Shown here one piece after another: positions 45,201 through 53,975 of a stretch of 64,000 nucleotides of DNA. Under the pieces are notes generated by a model. The model made no database searches. It worked only from the letters and a program-made list of their open reading frames with translations, and had not been told where the DNA came from. The first letter of the stretch is position 1. Every line of letters starts with the position of its first letter. The translations under genes and the position numbers were made by a program. The DNA is from DASYKT01 sp035995185 (GTDB lineage Bacteria; Acidobacteriota; Blastocatellia; Pyrinomonadales; Pyrinomonadaceae). The stretch lies in the NCBI GenBank assembly GCA_035995185.1, contig DASYKT010000061.1, forward strand, positions 120,966-184,965, written 5' to 3'.

Positions 45201-46268
45201 ATGGCAAAACCTCAAAAAGACCCGCCCGTCAAAAAACTTCCCCGATACCGCAAATTGCGGCTTTTATTTGCCGTTTTTACGCTTTTCGGCCTCGCGCTTT
45301 TCCTGTTTTTTCTGACGCAGATCGGTTTTGGCGAAATTCTTGAAAACATCGCCAAATTCAGTTTGTTAAGTTTCGGGCTGGTGCTGCTGATTTACCTGGC
45401 CAGGATAATGGTGCGCGCCTGGGCGTGGAAAATGTCCGTGATCGAGCCGCATAAGCTGAGCTATTTTGATGTTTTACGGGGAGTTTTGATCGGCGAGGCG
45501 CTGAGCAGCATGCTGCCGCTGGGGATCGCGGTCAGCGGCACGGCCAAGGCCATCTCCGTCAGCAACCGCGTGCCGCTGGTGGTCGGATTCTCGTCCGTCG
45601 CCACCGAAAATCTTTTTTACAGCCTTTCCACCTGCATCGTTATCCTGCTCGGCGCGGTCGCCTTTCTTTTGGGATTCGATCTTCCGGGCGCGTGGGTTTG
45701 GACGCTGTATGTTCTGATCGCCGGTATCCTGGTCGCGCTGGTTTTGGGAATAACGATGGTGGTCCGGCAATGGCACTGGGCCAGCGGCGCGCTGAATGCG
45801 CTTTTCCTGCGCGGCTTTGCCCAGGAAAAGCTCAGAGATTTTCGCCACAAGGTGCGTGAATTCGAAGACCTGATCTATGGGTTTTACCGCCGTTATCCCG
45901 GCCGTTTTATTCCGATATTTTTACTCGAGGTCGTTTTTCATTTGCTCGGCGTGCTGGAAGCATATTATGTGCTGCACAAGTTAAGCGACATCGCGCCTGA
46001 TTTTTACACTTCGTTTTTGCTCGAAACGCTGAACCGCACCATCACCGTCTTTTTCAAACTGGTGCCTTTTGTCATCGGCTTTGACGAAGCCGGCGCGCAT
46101 TTTGTGACCGAAACTCTCGGCCTTGGCATAGGCATCGGCTTTACGCTCGCCATTATCCGCAAAGGAAGGCTGATTTTCTGGTCGATAGTAGGAATGCTGT
46201 TTTTACTGCAGCGCGGCCTTTCGATCGGCGACATAATAAAAGGATCGGAAAATGATTCACAGGAATGA
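45201..46268 (+). CDS. Flippase-like integral membrane protein (lysylphosphatidylglycerol-synthase transmembrane type)
   Basis: The 355-residue protein has about seven to eight membrane helices. The core (LGIAVSGTAKAISVSNRVPL, VATENLFYSLSTCIVILLGA, FFKLVPFVIGFDEAGAHFVT) matches the UPF0104/lysylphosphatidylglycerol-synthase TM family. Members move or modify lipids; bacterial stand-alone copies without the synthase domain have mostly unknown substrates. It has no cytoplasmic MprF catalytic domain. It is divergent from the acyl-CoA dehydrogenase. Confidence 0.82.
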   Translation: MAKPQKDPPVKKLPRYRKLRLLFAVFTLFGLALFLFFLTQIGFGEILENIAKFSLLSFGLVLLIYLARIMVRAWAWKMSVIEPHKLSYFDVLRGVLIGEALSSMLPLGIAVSGTAKAISVSNRVPLVVGFSSVATENLFYSLSTCIVILLGAVAFLLGFDLPGAWVWTLYVLIAGILVALVLGITMVVRQWHWASGALNALFLRGFAQEKLRDFRHKVREFEDLIYGFYRRYPGRFIPIFLLEVVFHLLGVLEAYYVLHKLSDIAPDFYTSFLLETLNRTITVFFKLVPFVIGFDEAGAHFVTETLGLGIGIGFTLAIIRKGRLIFWSIVGMLFLLQRGLSIGDIIKGSENDSQE

Positions 46269-46378
46269 AGGGAGTAAGCAGTTTGCAGATGGCGGCGGCA
46301 GTAGGTATCGTCGACCGACTGCCAAAGGCGGACTGCTTCTGCCAACTTTTGCCTATCCTTCCATCCCTGTGAATTAAT

Positions 46379-47086
46379 TTACCTGCGCGACATAAAGAGC
46401 TGCAGGATATACCAGAACAGCAGTGCGACGCTGGCAAAAAGCGCCAGGGAAGCCGCCACATGCTGGTCCGGGTTGAACCGGTGCAGCACGTTTGAAGTGT
46501 TGTAAAGTATCGTCCCGCCGGCAAAAAGTACCATCACCGCCGAGAAAATTATTCCCATATTAAAACCGATGACCAGGCTGAGCCCGATCGCTCCCAGCGC
46601 GACGAAACCGCCTATCATCAGTATCGGCCCGAGGAAAGAAAAATCCTTGCGGGTGATAAAAACCGTGGCGGTCAGCGTGACAAAAAGCAGCAAGGTCAAA
46701 AAGCCCGCCGAAAGGATCGCGCCGGGGAAATAAAGATTGGCTAAAAACAGCAGCGGCAAAAAGATCACCGCTTCGGCCACTACGTAAAGGCCCAATCCGA
46801 GATACTGCATTCCCGTCGAGGTCTGCGAATTTGCCCACCAGTTGGCGAGGTAAGAAACGCCCATAAATGCCGCCAGCACAACCAGCCAGGCCAGCCTGCC
46901 GCTAAACATCACCCTCGTCAGCGGCGCGGCGATAGGCGAGTTCATCAACAAAAATTCTATTGCTACAAAAGCCAGTATCGCGCCGGCCAGGTGCAGGTAA
47001 GTTTTACGAATAAATGCGGCCCGCACATCCGGCTGGGCGTCGGCTGCTGAATAGCTACTAAAATGATCGGTGTACCCCGTACTCAT
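46379..47086 (-). CDS. Bax-inhibitor-1/YccA-family membrane protein
   Basis: The 235-residue protein has seven membrane helices and the family pattern: AFIRKTYLHLAGAILAFVAI near the start, FLTLLLFVTLTATVFITRKD FSF in the middle and YNTSNVLHRFNPDQHVAASL at the end, where the acidic His/Asp region would be the pH/Ca2+-gate equivalent of BsYetJ. A role in membrane homeostasis or Ca2+ leak is inferred from the family. It is a single gene, separated from the flippase-like gene by a convergent 110-bp gap. Confidence 0.88.
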   Translation of the reverse strand: MSTGYTDHFSSYSAADAQPDVRAAFIRKTYLHLAGAILAFVAIEFLLMNSPIAAPLTRVMFSGRLAWLVVLAAFMGVSYLANWWANSQTSTGMQYLGLGLYVVAEAVIFLPLLFLANLYFPGAILSAGFLTLLLFVTLTATVFITRKDFSFLGPILMIGGFVALGAIGLSLVIGFNMGIIFSAVMVLFAGGTILYNTSNVLHRFNPDQHVAASLALFASVALLFWYILQLFMSRR

Positions 47087-47151
47087 ATTTTTTCCTCCGA
47101 GATTTGATTGGTATTATCGGCGATTGGTTGCCGGAAAACAAATAAGTGTAA

Positions 47152-47253
47152 ATGTAGCGCCGGCGTCCCGCCGGCTGTTGCGGGGGCGTCTCGCCCACGC
47201 TTCGAAACTGACGGCGGGACGCCGTCAGGACAGCCGCCGAGACGGCAGCGTTA
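47152..47253. repeat. Family C dyad repeat
   Basis: GTAGCGCCGGCGTCCCGCCG then GCTGT on the left pairs with GACGGCGGGACGCCGTC and with CAGCCGCCGAGACGGCAGCG then TTA on the right. It lies between the BI-1 gene start and the aminotransferase start. Confidence 0.85.
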
Positions 47254-47318
47254 TCAAGGCAGACAAAATTTCTCTTTACCCTTAGTTCTGCTGAGGTTAT
47301 ATTAATGACTTCTAGTTT

Positions 47319-48320
47319 ATGACACTGCATTTTGAATCTGCGATCAACCCTTACGGCTGCTCTCCGCGCGCGGCCGAGGCAATGCAAAAGTTAGCCGCGG
47401 CGAGAGGATACCGTTTTTACGGCGAGCCGGCGGCCGATTCGCTGCGGAAACAACTCGCCGGGCACTTCGCGCTTTCACCGGAAAATTTCGTGGTTTATAA
47501 CGGTTCCGGCGACGCGCTGGCGGCGATCTATTTGCTGCGGCTGGTGATGAAAAAAGGCACGCTTATCGCGCCCTATCCTTCGTACGAACGATTTGTCGAC
47601 GGCGGCAGGCGCTTTGCCGCGGATCTTGTCGAAGTGCCGCTGGAAAAAGAAACCTGGCGGCTTCCTTTGCCGCAATTGATCGAAGAAACACAAATCAAAA
47701 AAGCCACGCTCGGCATGATCAGCAGCCCGAACAACCCGACGGGAAATATCCTGCTCGATGAAACCGGCCTGGCAAACCTGCTCGAAGAAACGCCGGATTG
47801 TCTTTGGATAATTGACGAGGCCTATGCGGAATATCCGGGCGTTACTTTCGCCCCGGTAGTGGACCGCTATCCGAACCTCGCTGTTTTGAAGACGTTTTCC
47901 AAAGCTTATGGAATGGCCGGATTGCGGGTCGGTTATGTCGTCACGAACCCCGTTCTGGCCGGGCAGCTGGCAAAACTTCGCCTGCCGTGGAATGTAAATT
48001 CAATGTCGCTTGCGGCCGCGCAGGCTGCGCTCGAAGACCAGGAATATTTACAAACGGTGCGCAGTAATATCAAAGCCGATCGCGAAACATTTCATGGAGA
48101 GTTGAGTTCTTTCGGCTCTCTCAAAGTCTACCCGTCGGACGCGAATTTTTTCCTCATCAAAGTGGCCGAAGAAAAGATCGCGGGCCTGCCGGAATATTTA
48201 TCCGCCCGGGACATCCGCATAAGAACCCGGCCCGATATGCCTGGATATATTCGCGTGACCTCGCTCCTTCCGGAAGATAATCAGGTTCTGCTCAAAGCGT
48301 TTAAAGAATTCGGTTTGTAA
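47319..48320 (+). CDS. hisC: Histidinol-phosphate aminotransferase-like PLP enzyme
   Basis: A fold-type I aminotransferase of 333 residues. Motifs: INPYGCSPRAAEAM, MISSPNNPTGNILLDETG, WIIDEAYAEY and the PLP-lysine site TFSKAYGMAGLRVGYVV. It would move the amino group from glutamate to imidazole-acetol phosphate in histidine synthesis. Related enzymes (CobD-like or aromatic aminotransferases) share this fold, and no other his genes are adjacent, so substrate is inferred. The start (MTLHFESAINPYG) has no strong ribosome site. Confidence 0.8.
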   Translation: MTLHFESAINPYGCSPRAAEAMQKLAAARGYRFYGEPAADSLRKQLAGHFALSPENFVVYNGSGDALAAIYLLRLVMKKGTLIAPYPSYERFVDGGRRFAADLVEVPLEKETWRLPLPQLIEETQIKKATLGMISSPNNPTGNILLDETGLANLLEETPDCLWIIDEAYAEYPGVTFAPVVDRYPNLAVLKTFSKAYGMAGLRVGYVVTNPVLAGQLAKLRLPWNVNSMSLAAAQAALEDQEYLQTVRSNIKADRETFHGELSSFGSLKVYPSDANFFLIKVAEEKIAGLPEYLSARDIRIRTRPDMPGYIRVTSLLPEDNQVLLKAFKEFGL

Positions 48321-48375
48321 ATAAGATCAGCCAGGTTTTATTATCGCAAGGGCTTTGCCTATATAGTTATAGATA

Positions 48376-48444
48376 CGGCCACGAATGTCACCAATAACAC
48401 GAATAAGGAACTTTTTAATTCGTGTTATTGGTGTAATTAGTGGC
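48376..48444. repeat. Dyad repeat, family A
   Basis: GGCCACGAATGTCACCAATA then ACACGAATAA mirrored by TTAATTCGTGTTATTGGTGT then AATTAGTGGC. Nearly identical to the copy at 31326-31396. Confidence 0.88.
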
Positions 48445-48471
48445 AATTTATTTGATAAAACTAAAGATCAA

Positions 48472-48508
48472 GAAAAAAAGGGGCGAGCTTTTAGCTCTCG
48501 CCCCGAGT
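48472..48508 (-). terminator. Intrinsic terminator for the gene at 48541
   Basis: GGGGCGAG and CTCGCCCC form an eight-base GC stem; on the minus strand it is followed by TTTTTTTC. It lies about 35 bp after the stop codon. Confidence 0.9.
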
Positions 48509-48540
48509 TCACCAAGTTAGCATTTATTTCATCCAAGGAT

Positions 48541-49365
48541 TTAGTTGTTTGCCCAGTCGCCGATCAGGCGCAGGCTGTCGAATTGGCGCAGGAGTTCGGG
48601 TTCGAGCGGTTCGCCGTTCACGCGCACCTGGGCCAGGGTGTCGATCACGACGATGCCGCCGTCGGTCGGGTCTTTGATCACAGGGCAGATGCCGTACATC
48701 GGGCCTTCGGAACCGTCCGGGTTGCGAAAGCGTTTCCGCGCCAAACCTTTATCCAGCAAATTGTTCAGCTCGCTGAGGGTTTTGATGATCGGCGTGCCGT
48801 CTGCGGCGAGGCCGTTCTTTCTCTGCAGCTGGGTAAGCTGTTTTTGTCCTTCGCGGGTGTTAAAAGCCGCGTCGGTATAGCTGACCCAAACATGCAGCCA
48901 CAATCCGAGCGGATCGTTGCTGAAATATCCGCCGCGCAGATCGACGATGTCCGCCTGGCGATTGTTGCCCAGGCCGATCTGATTTCCGGTGCGGGTCGGG
49001 AAAACATACAGAATGTAGCTGTTGGCAATGTCGCGAGCGCGCTGCCCGGCGCGGTTATTGAGAAAGCCGCCGTTATCGAGATCGCCCATCACCGCCCAAA
49101 AAGTGGGCGTGCCGTTGTCGCTATAGGCCGGGTTCAAACGCGAAGCCCGAACGTTTCGCTGAAAGGAAAAATTCGGATTATCGAACACCGAATTGCCGTT
49201 GCCGGTCACCTGGCGGCGATTAAATATTTTAGCGATATCCACGCCGTTCTGCGCGTAGTACTGGTCGGTAAAATCAAAAATCCGGTCGCGAACGTCGGCG
49301 CGCGTCAGCACCGGCACCGAGCCCACAACCATTAACATTAATAAGAACATCAAACTTTTTTTCAT
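48541..49365 (-). CDS. Secreted protein of unknown function
   Basis: The 274-residue protein has a signal peptide (SLMFLLMLMVVGSVPVLTRA) and then a soluble part without membrane helices: FDFTDQYYAQNGVDIAKIFN, SRLNPAYSDNGTPTFWAVMG, ILYVFPTRTGNQIGLGNNR, GLWLHVWVSYTDAAFNTREG and an end with VIDTLAQVRVNGEPLEPELL. I do not recognise the family. It is monocistronic with its own terminator and lies between two repeat-rich spacers. Periplasmic or extracellular location is inferred from the signal peptide. Confidence 0.75.
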   Translation of the reverse strand: MKKSLMFLLMLMVVGSVPVLTRADVRDRIFDFTDQYYAQNGVDIAKIFNRRQVTGNGNSVFDNPNFSFQRNVRASRLNPAYSDNGTPTFWAVMGDLDNGGFLNNRAGQRARDIANSYILYVFPTRTGNQIGLGNNRQADIVDLRGGYFSNDPLGLWLHVWVSYTDAAFNTREGQKQLTQLQRKNGLAADGTPIIKTLSELNNLLDKGLARKRFRNPDGSEGPMYGICPVIKDPTDGGIVVIDTLAQVRVNGEPLEPELLRQFDSLRLIGDWANN

Positions 49366-49489
49366 TACATCTCTCCTAAAAAAACATATTTCTAAACCGC
49401 AGGTGTGTGATCGGTTTAACTAACAGTGCGGCGATAAGGTGGGAAAAGACAGTTGCGGCAAAATTAAACTAATTTGTTTTCAGACGATA

Positions 49490-49583
49490 TGTTTAGTGTG
49501 TTTCGTGCGTTTCGTGGTTACGTCTTATTGTAATTAGTAAATGAACTGAAATTAACCACTAAACACACTAAACACACGAAAAA
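49490..49583. repeat. Dyad repeat, family A (CACACGAAA subtype)
   Basis: TGTTTAGTGTGTTTCGTGCG then TTTCGTGGTT is mirrored by AACCACTAAACACACTAAAC then ACACGAAA. It uses the same subtype words as the copies at 24370 and 29993. The stretch 49366-49690 otherwise holds only promoter space and a terminator. Confidence 0.88.
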
Positions 49584-49621
49584 GCGGTTATAAAACTGTA
49601 ACTTTATAGAAAAAATCGCAC

Positions 49622-49663
49622 CCAAAAAAACGCGGCCTCTAATATAGAAGCCGCGTTTTTCGT
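49622..49663 (-). terminator. Intrinsic terminator for the gene at 49690
   Basis: AACGCGGC and GCCGCGTT arms enclose a 13-nt loop; the minus strand ends with TTTTTTTG. It lies 30-70 bp after the stop codon. Confidence 0.9.
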
Positions 49664-49689
49664 CATGTAGCGTGAGGACAAGTATCTGT

Positions 49690-50121
49690 TTAGTAATTTC
49701 TCCGGTAACCCCGGTTATAGTTGCCCCGGTTATTGCCGCGATCTCTTACGCGATCAAAACCCTCGCGGTATGCCTGCATATAGGCGTCGCGATAAGCGCT
49801 TCGATAGGCATTCTTGTTTCCAAAACGATCTTCATAACCGTTGGTGCCTTTTTGCCAGTCACCCGAATTCTGCGGATGAAAACGGTCGCCTTCCCTGGCG
49901 GCATCGGCGCCGTCGTTTAAACCGTCACGATAGCCGTTCTGCCGCGCTTGCTCCATCCCGTTGTAACGATAGTTGTTATCGTAGCGGTCGTTACGGTCAT
50001 AACCCCTGTAAGCAGGGTATTGGGCCTGCGCCAATGTATTTGTAAGCGCAATGAAGCCAATAATTAAGGAGAGAATTAAACCGAACCTCTTGAATTGCTC
50101 CAGTGTATTGTCGTAATACAT
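49690..50121 (-). CDS. Secreted Tyr/Asn/Arg-rich repeat protein
   Basis: From the ATG at 50121 (GGAGGT ribosome site seven bases upstream) the protein has 143 residues: a signal peptide (FGLILSLIIGFIALTNTLAQ), then a low-complexity region rich in Tyr, Arg, Asn and Gly (AYRGYDRNDRYDNNYRYNG) and degenerate repeats of the type GYRDGLNDGADAAREG, AYRSAYRDAYMQAYREG. It ends with NRGNYNRGYRRNY. Such Tyr/Arg-rich exported proteins are common in acidobacteria and have no assigned function. It has its own terminator at 49622. Confidence 0.75.
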   Translation of the reverse strand: MYYDNTLEQFKRFGLILSLIIGFIALTNTLAQAQYPAYRGYDRNDRYDNNYRYNGMEQARQNGYRDGLNDGADAAREGDRFHPQNSGDWQKGTNGYEDRFGNKNAYRSAYRDAYMQAYREGFDRVRDRGNNRGNYNRGYRRNY

Positions 50122-50167
50122 AATAATTACCTCCACTTATGTATTTCGCAACCACCGTGCCAGACAT

Positions 50168-50246
50168 AGTAGCGCCAGCGTCTCGCCCACTTAGATCTGA
50201 AGGCGGGACGCCTTCAGGACAGCCGCCGAGACGGCAGCGTTACTAC
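50168..50246. repeat. Family C dyad repeat
   Basis: GTAGCGCCAGCGTCTCGCCC pairs around GAAGGCGGGACGCCTTC with CAGCCGCCGAGACGGCAGCG then TTAC. It lies between the secreted Tyr-rich gene and the zinc-ribbon membrane gene; the latter's stop codon lies just beyond it. Confidence 0.85.
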
Positions 50247-50672
50247 TTATTCCAAAAACATCTGGACTATACTGCCTCCTACCAGAAACACCACGCCAAG
50301 GGCCAGAATAAAATACACCAGCACCATATTTCGCCGGCCGAAAATTAGCTGCCAGAGCCCGGCGATCACCGAGACCAAACCAAACAGCAGCACAAATCCG
50401 AATATGCCGAAAATCATCAGCATTTGATCTTTGGTGCCGGTAAAGCGCGCGCCCGTGCCGGGCCTTCCGCTTTGTTGAAACATGCCGATAACGGCAATGG
50501 TGACCGCGCCCATTATCACAATCAGAACCCCGCCCAGCGCAACCAGCGCCGCTCCGGTAGCGCGGATAAAACCTCTTGTCTGGGTGGCCTTGCGGCAGCG
50601 CGGGCAAAGTTTCTCCGCCGTTTCGCCTTCCCATTTGCACTTAAAGCAGAACCGGTACTGAAGCCTGGTCAT
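50247..50672 (-). CDS. Zinc-ribbon membrane protein
   Basis: The 141-residue protein begins with a double-Cys zinc ribbon (FCFKCKWEGE then LCPRCRKATQT), followed by two to three hydrophobic helices (ALVALGGVLIVIMGAVTIAV, IFGFVLLFGLVSVIAGLWQL, LVYFILALGVVFLVGGSIV). Such proteins are usually small inner-membrane proteins with unknown role. Its ATG lies six bases after the retropepsin-like gene stop codon, so they form an operon. Confidence 0.7.
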   Translation of the reverse strand: MTRLQYRFCFKCKWEGETAEKLCPRCRKATQTRGFIRATGAALVALGGVLIVIMGAVTIAVIGMFQQSGRPGTGARFTGTKDQMLMIFGIFGFVLLFGLVSVIAGLWQLIFGRRNMVLVYFILALGVVFLVGGSIVQMFLE

Positions 50673-50678
50673 AGAGAG

Positions 50679-51572
50679 CTAATTTGTCGGGGCCGCCGGG
50701 CGCTCAAGCGTGACAGTCTTTTCCTTAAAGTCGAAAGTGGCGATAAAGTTTTTTAGAATCCCCAACCCGATCGCGGCGTCGTATTCTATCCGGTCCTGTT
50801 CAAATCCGGCGTCCTTGCCATAGAACAGTGAGGGGACGTCGTTTAATTCCAGATCGTACATTTTTAGCGACTTTACCTTGCCTACGACCGTTTTGCCCTT
50901 CTCAGGGAGCGGGTCCAACTGGAGCTCTTTCATCGCGCCGGACGAGATCGCCACAGGCAGACCGCTGCCGGTATTAAATAGAGTGCGGAGCTTTTTGCCG
51001 TTGTAAAGGATCTCCTGAACAACGGGAACGGAGATCGCCAAATTGACGGGAGTGTCCACGGTGCCGGTCATCTTAAATGTCATGGACGAATTGCCTGCGG
51101 CGGACGGCGCGGCCGTTTCCGGCGAGTGGTCAAGGGATCTGACCACTTTTTTGAGAAAATCAAACTGTATGATCTTTCCCTTAAAAAAATCCGCGCCGAG
51201 TACGCCGAATATTTCGCGCCCGATCTTTTTCCCGACTCCGAACTGCGGCGACAATGCCATCTTAAGCGCGGTTGGTTTTGCGCTGCCGACGATGATGTCC
51301 GGCACGTCCATAAAAAGATAAACCTTGCTATTTTTGTTCATCACCGGGCCGTCGTTGGTATAGCTGGTCTGAAGTTTGAACTTTTCGTTGGGCGCACTTT
51401 CGACAACGGAAGAAGGCAGCCCGGTGGACAAGGCAACCTCCACGGAAATATCTTTTTTTACCCTGGCGGAGACAATGATGAATCCGCTCTCGATAGTAAA
51501 GGGAAGATCTTCAGCCAGGCAGGGAGCCGCCAGCAGTAAAAACGTCGTGGCCGCAAGAAGGAAATTTTTCAT
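50679..51572 (-). CDS. Retropepsin-like secreted protein lacking catalytic Asp residues
   Basis: A signal peptide (MKNFLLAATTFLLLAAPCLA) starts the 297-residue protein. It resembles a two-domain aspartyl-protease-like family: the first active-site-like motif reads ALSTGLPSSVVES where DTG is expected, and the second reads LFNTGSGLPVAISSGAM where Asp is replaced by Asn. Flanking family features are kept: IFGVLGADFFKGKIIQFDF and AAIGLGILKNFIATFDFKEK, the typical 'GxLG/DxLxxx' segments. It is therefore probably a non-catalytic binding relative. It heads a two-gene operon with the zinc-ribbon protein. Confidence 0.7.
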   Translation of the reverse strand: MKNFLLAATTFLLLAAPCLAEDLPFTIESGFIIVSARVKKDISVEVALSTGLPSSVVESAPNEKFKLQTSYTNDGPVMNKNSKVYLFMDVPDIIVGSAKPTALKMALSPQFGVGKKIGREIFGVLGADFFKGKIIQFDFLKKVVRSLDHSPETAAPSAAGNSSMTFKMTGTVDTPVNLAISVPVVQEILYNGKKLRTLFNTGSGLPVAISSGAMKELQLDPLPEKGKTVVGKVKSLKMYDLELNDVPSLFYGKDAGFEQDRIEYDAAIGLGILKNFIATFDFKEKTVTLERPAAPTN

Positions 51573-51601
51573 GCGACGATTATAGTGATCCGCCGGCAAA
51601 A

Positions 51602-51646
51602 TAAAAAGGCAGCCACGGGAAATGTGGATGCCTTCCTGTTTTTGCC
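51602..51646. terminator. Intrinsic terminator
   Basis: AAAAAGGCAGCCAC and GTGGATGCCTTCCTGTTTTT form an imperfect stem with A-rich and T-rich sides. It lies after the phospholipase-like gene (minus strand, ends at 51669) and before the retropepsin-like gene start. Confidence 0.75.
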
Positions 51647-51668
51647 GGTCAACCCGGGCGTGGCAGGT

Positions 51669-53657
51669 TTAATTGTTTTCTTTCCGGGCTGCCTTGACCG
51701 CGTCTATCTTGGCGCCGACTTCGTTTAGGTATTCCTTGGCATCGCCTTTTGTTTTTATCTGCTCAAACCTGGCGATGGCGGCCTGTTTTTCCTCTTCGGT
51801 GGCTGAAAGATCGACATCGGCTTTAACGGCGGCCTGTAAAAAGCCGATCACGTTTCCTTCTTCCGGCAGCGGTTCCATATCCGCCGCGGCGTTTTCCATC
51901 ATCGCCAATGCCGGGGCCGCGTCCGTTGGCGTAGGCAGTGGCGGAGCGCTCACACCGATCATCCACGCTATCGACGCGGGACAATCCGTTCGCGGAGTTC
52001 TCGCGCTCAGCAGATGCCGCAGATCGTGCGCCCCTTCGTCACGATCCGTCAGCCAGGGCATCGAGTAAAGCTGTTCCAGGGTCTTCAGGATGGATGTGTG
52101 GTCGTACACCGTGTGGTCGATCGTATTTTTAGGGATCAGCGGCGACACTATCACCGCCGGGACCCTGACGCCCAGCTGCTCGAAATTAAACCCGTGCACG
52201 TTAAGCCCGTAATCGGGATTATCGCCGGGATTGACGGTCGCCGGCGGAACGGTGTGATCGTAGAATCCGCCGTGCTCGTCATAAGTAATGATCAGCAGGC
52301 TGGTATTCCAGACAGGGGAATTGCGAATGGCGTTATAAACGTAGGCTACCAGCGCGTCGCCGGCGGCCAGGCTATCCATCGGGTGCTGTGAAGAACCGCC
52401 CTTGTAATTATTAAAAACGATATCGCCGTAATTCGGCTCGATAAAGGTATATGTGTAAGGATAGCCGGCGTTAAGGTCGCCGGTAAGCTCTTTAAGGTCG
52501 TGCACGTCAAAGACCGTGATGCCTTTGAGCGAGGCCACGATCGGGATCTGCCCGCCAAGCGAGATCCCGCCGGAAAACTGGTTGCTGTGATCGTTATACA
52601 AGCGATACTGCATGCCGTGTTTTTTTATCAGGTCAAAGATCGAGCCGTTCTTATACTGAAAACCGCTCGGTCCGAACCACTTTGCCATCTGGCTCTTCGA
52701 AGGGCTATCGTCCAGGCCCGAGGAAGAAGCGCCCATCGCGAAAAAGCGGTTCGGCCAGGTCGGGCCCGGCATCGAACAGTACCAGTTATCACAGACCGCA
52801 AATTCCTTGGCCAGGGTATAAAGCGCGTTGACGTACTTGGGCGGATCGACACAGGCCATGATGTCGCCGACGTGAGCGTCGGTCGGCAATGTTTTCCCCT
52901 CGGTCGTGGTGGTGGAATAGTTGGCCGCAAAGCCTGAGTTGTTGATCGCCGGGTATTTCACATTCGTGTTCGGCTGGCCCTTGACGTAAGGACTGGGCGT
53001 GCCCGCGCCGCACAACTGTTCCAGCGTGTCGAGAAATTCGTGGCCCGGATCGGTCGTCATCGATTCCTGCCCGTTTTCCGAGATCTGGCAGGTTTGCTGC
53101 TGCTTTTGCGAATTGGTAAAAACGTTCGTTTCCTTGCCGGAGGGGCCGTTGATCTCCGTTGGCTGCTGGCTGATAGCGTCTGTGCCGGTGATGGCGGAAT
53201 ATCCCAGCAAATGATCGAACGAGTGGTTTTCCAGCATCAGCACAAAGACATTGGTGATCTGTGAATAAGGCGCGACCTTGCTCATGCCCGTGCTGCAGGC
53301 GCCTGATTTCAGGTTGATATTAAAGTTGCCGGTATCGACGACGTTGGTGATGTTCTGGCCGGAGTCAGACCCGCGCAGCATGCACTCTTTTCTGTTCGGA
53401 GCGATGATCGAACCCCCGCTGGTATAGATGCCCGGCGCAGAGCCGTCCTTTACCGTCAGAACTATCCACCACCAGTCGAGCCCGGTGCCGAAACCGGTTT
53501 CAAAATGGACCGTCAGCGGCCCGACGGTTTGGCCGGGCCCCGCGCTCCACGATCCGGTGTCCGGCGTGGTGTCCGAATACTGATGCGTCATCTGGATCTG
53601 GGCGTTTCCGTCCGTGTTGTTTTTTATGAAAATATTCGCCGTATGTTTTGTTGACAT
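51669..53657 (-). CDS. Phosphoesterase-family enzyme (phospholipase C / acid phosphatase AcpA-like)
   Basis: The 662-residue protein joins an N-terminal beta domain (about 1-120, TANIFIKNNTDGNAQIQMTH, TVHFETGFGTGLDWWWIVLT), which resembles aegerolysin or lectin-like modules, to a phosphoesterase domain. Its metal and catalytic motifs are NVFVLMLENHSFDHLLGYS, GPTWPNRFFAMGASSSG, TFIEPNYGD, ITYDEHGGFYDHTVPP and VIVSPLIPKNTIDHTVYDHT. Relatives are secreted phospholipase C enzymes and acid phosphatases. No signal peptide is apparent at the N-terminus, so export is uncertain. The C-terminal 70 residues are helical and acidic. It stands alone. Confidence 0.85.
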   Translation of the reverse strand: MSTKHTANIFIKNNTDGNAQIQMTHQYSDTTPDTGSWSAGPGQTVGPLTVHFETGFGTGLDWWWIVLTVKDGSAPGIYTSGGSIIAPNRKECMLRGSDSGQNITNVVDTGNFNINLKSGACSTGMSKVAPYSQITNVFVLMLENHSFDHLLGYSAITGTDAISQQPTEINGPSGKETNVFTNSQKQQQTCQISENGQESMTTDPGHEFLDTLEQLCGAGTPSPYVKGQPNTNVKYPAINNSGFAANYSTTTTEGKTLPTDAHVGDIMACVDPPKYVNALYTLAKEFAVCDNWYCSMPGPTWPNRFFAMGASSSGLDDSPSKSQMAKWFGPSGFQYKNGSIFDLIKKHGMQYRLYNDHSNQFSGGISLGGQIPIVASLKGITVFDVHDLKELTGDLNAGYPYTYTFIEPNYGDIVFNNYKGGSSQHPMDSLAAGDALVAYVYNAIRNSPVWNTSLLIITYDEHGGFYDHTVPPATVNPGDNPDYGLNVHGFNFEQLGVRVPAVIVSPLIPKNTIDHTVYDHTSILKTLEQLYSMPWLTDRDEGAHDLRHLLSARTPRTDCPASIAWMIGVSAPPLPTPTDAAPALAMMENAAADMEPLPEEGNVIGFLQAAVKADVDLSATEEEKQAAIARFEQIKTKGDAKEYLNEVGAKIDAVKAARKENN

Positions 53658-53913
53658 AAAATTTTATAGAGGTGATGTGATTACATCTTTTCAGTGAAAA
53701 CGAAGATCGAAAAAGACCAAGGACCTTCGGGTTTCAGGTGGTTTTCACGCATTCGCTCTTGAGTATCTGAAAAAACTGACTTGCCTGGGATGTCCCGGAA
53801 TCGAAGGTCGAAGGGCCGCACAATTAATTTAAGGTGGTTAATAATAGGACTGGCGGCAAAATTTTGCAAGCAAATTTGCCGCAGCAGCGCGGTCTCCGGC
53901 AGCTTTAAACATA

Positions 53914-53943
53914 AAAAAGGGCGGATGTCAGGTCCGCCCGAAA
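53914..53943 (-). terminator. Intrinsic terminator for the acidic microprotein gene
   Basis: GGGCGGAC and GTCCGCCC-type arms (GGGCGGATGTC / GGTCCGCCC) form a strong stem; the minus strand continues TTTTTTATG. It lies about 35 bp after the stop codon of the 40-residue gene. Confidence 0.88.
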
Positions 53944-53975
53944 ACTGAAGGAATATCTATAGTTACAGTAGGGAA

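Noticed and set aside
53681..53869. 62-codon minus-strand frame upstream of the phospholipase-like gene
   Set aside because: No ribosome site, no recognisable sequence, and it lies where that gene's promoter must be.
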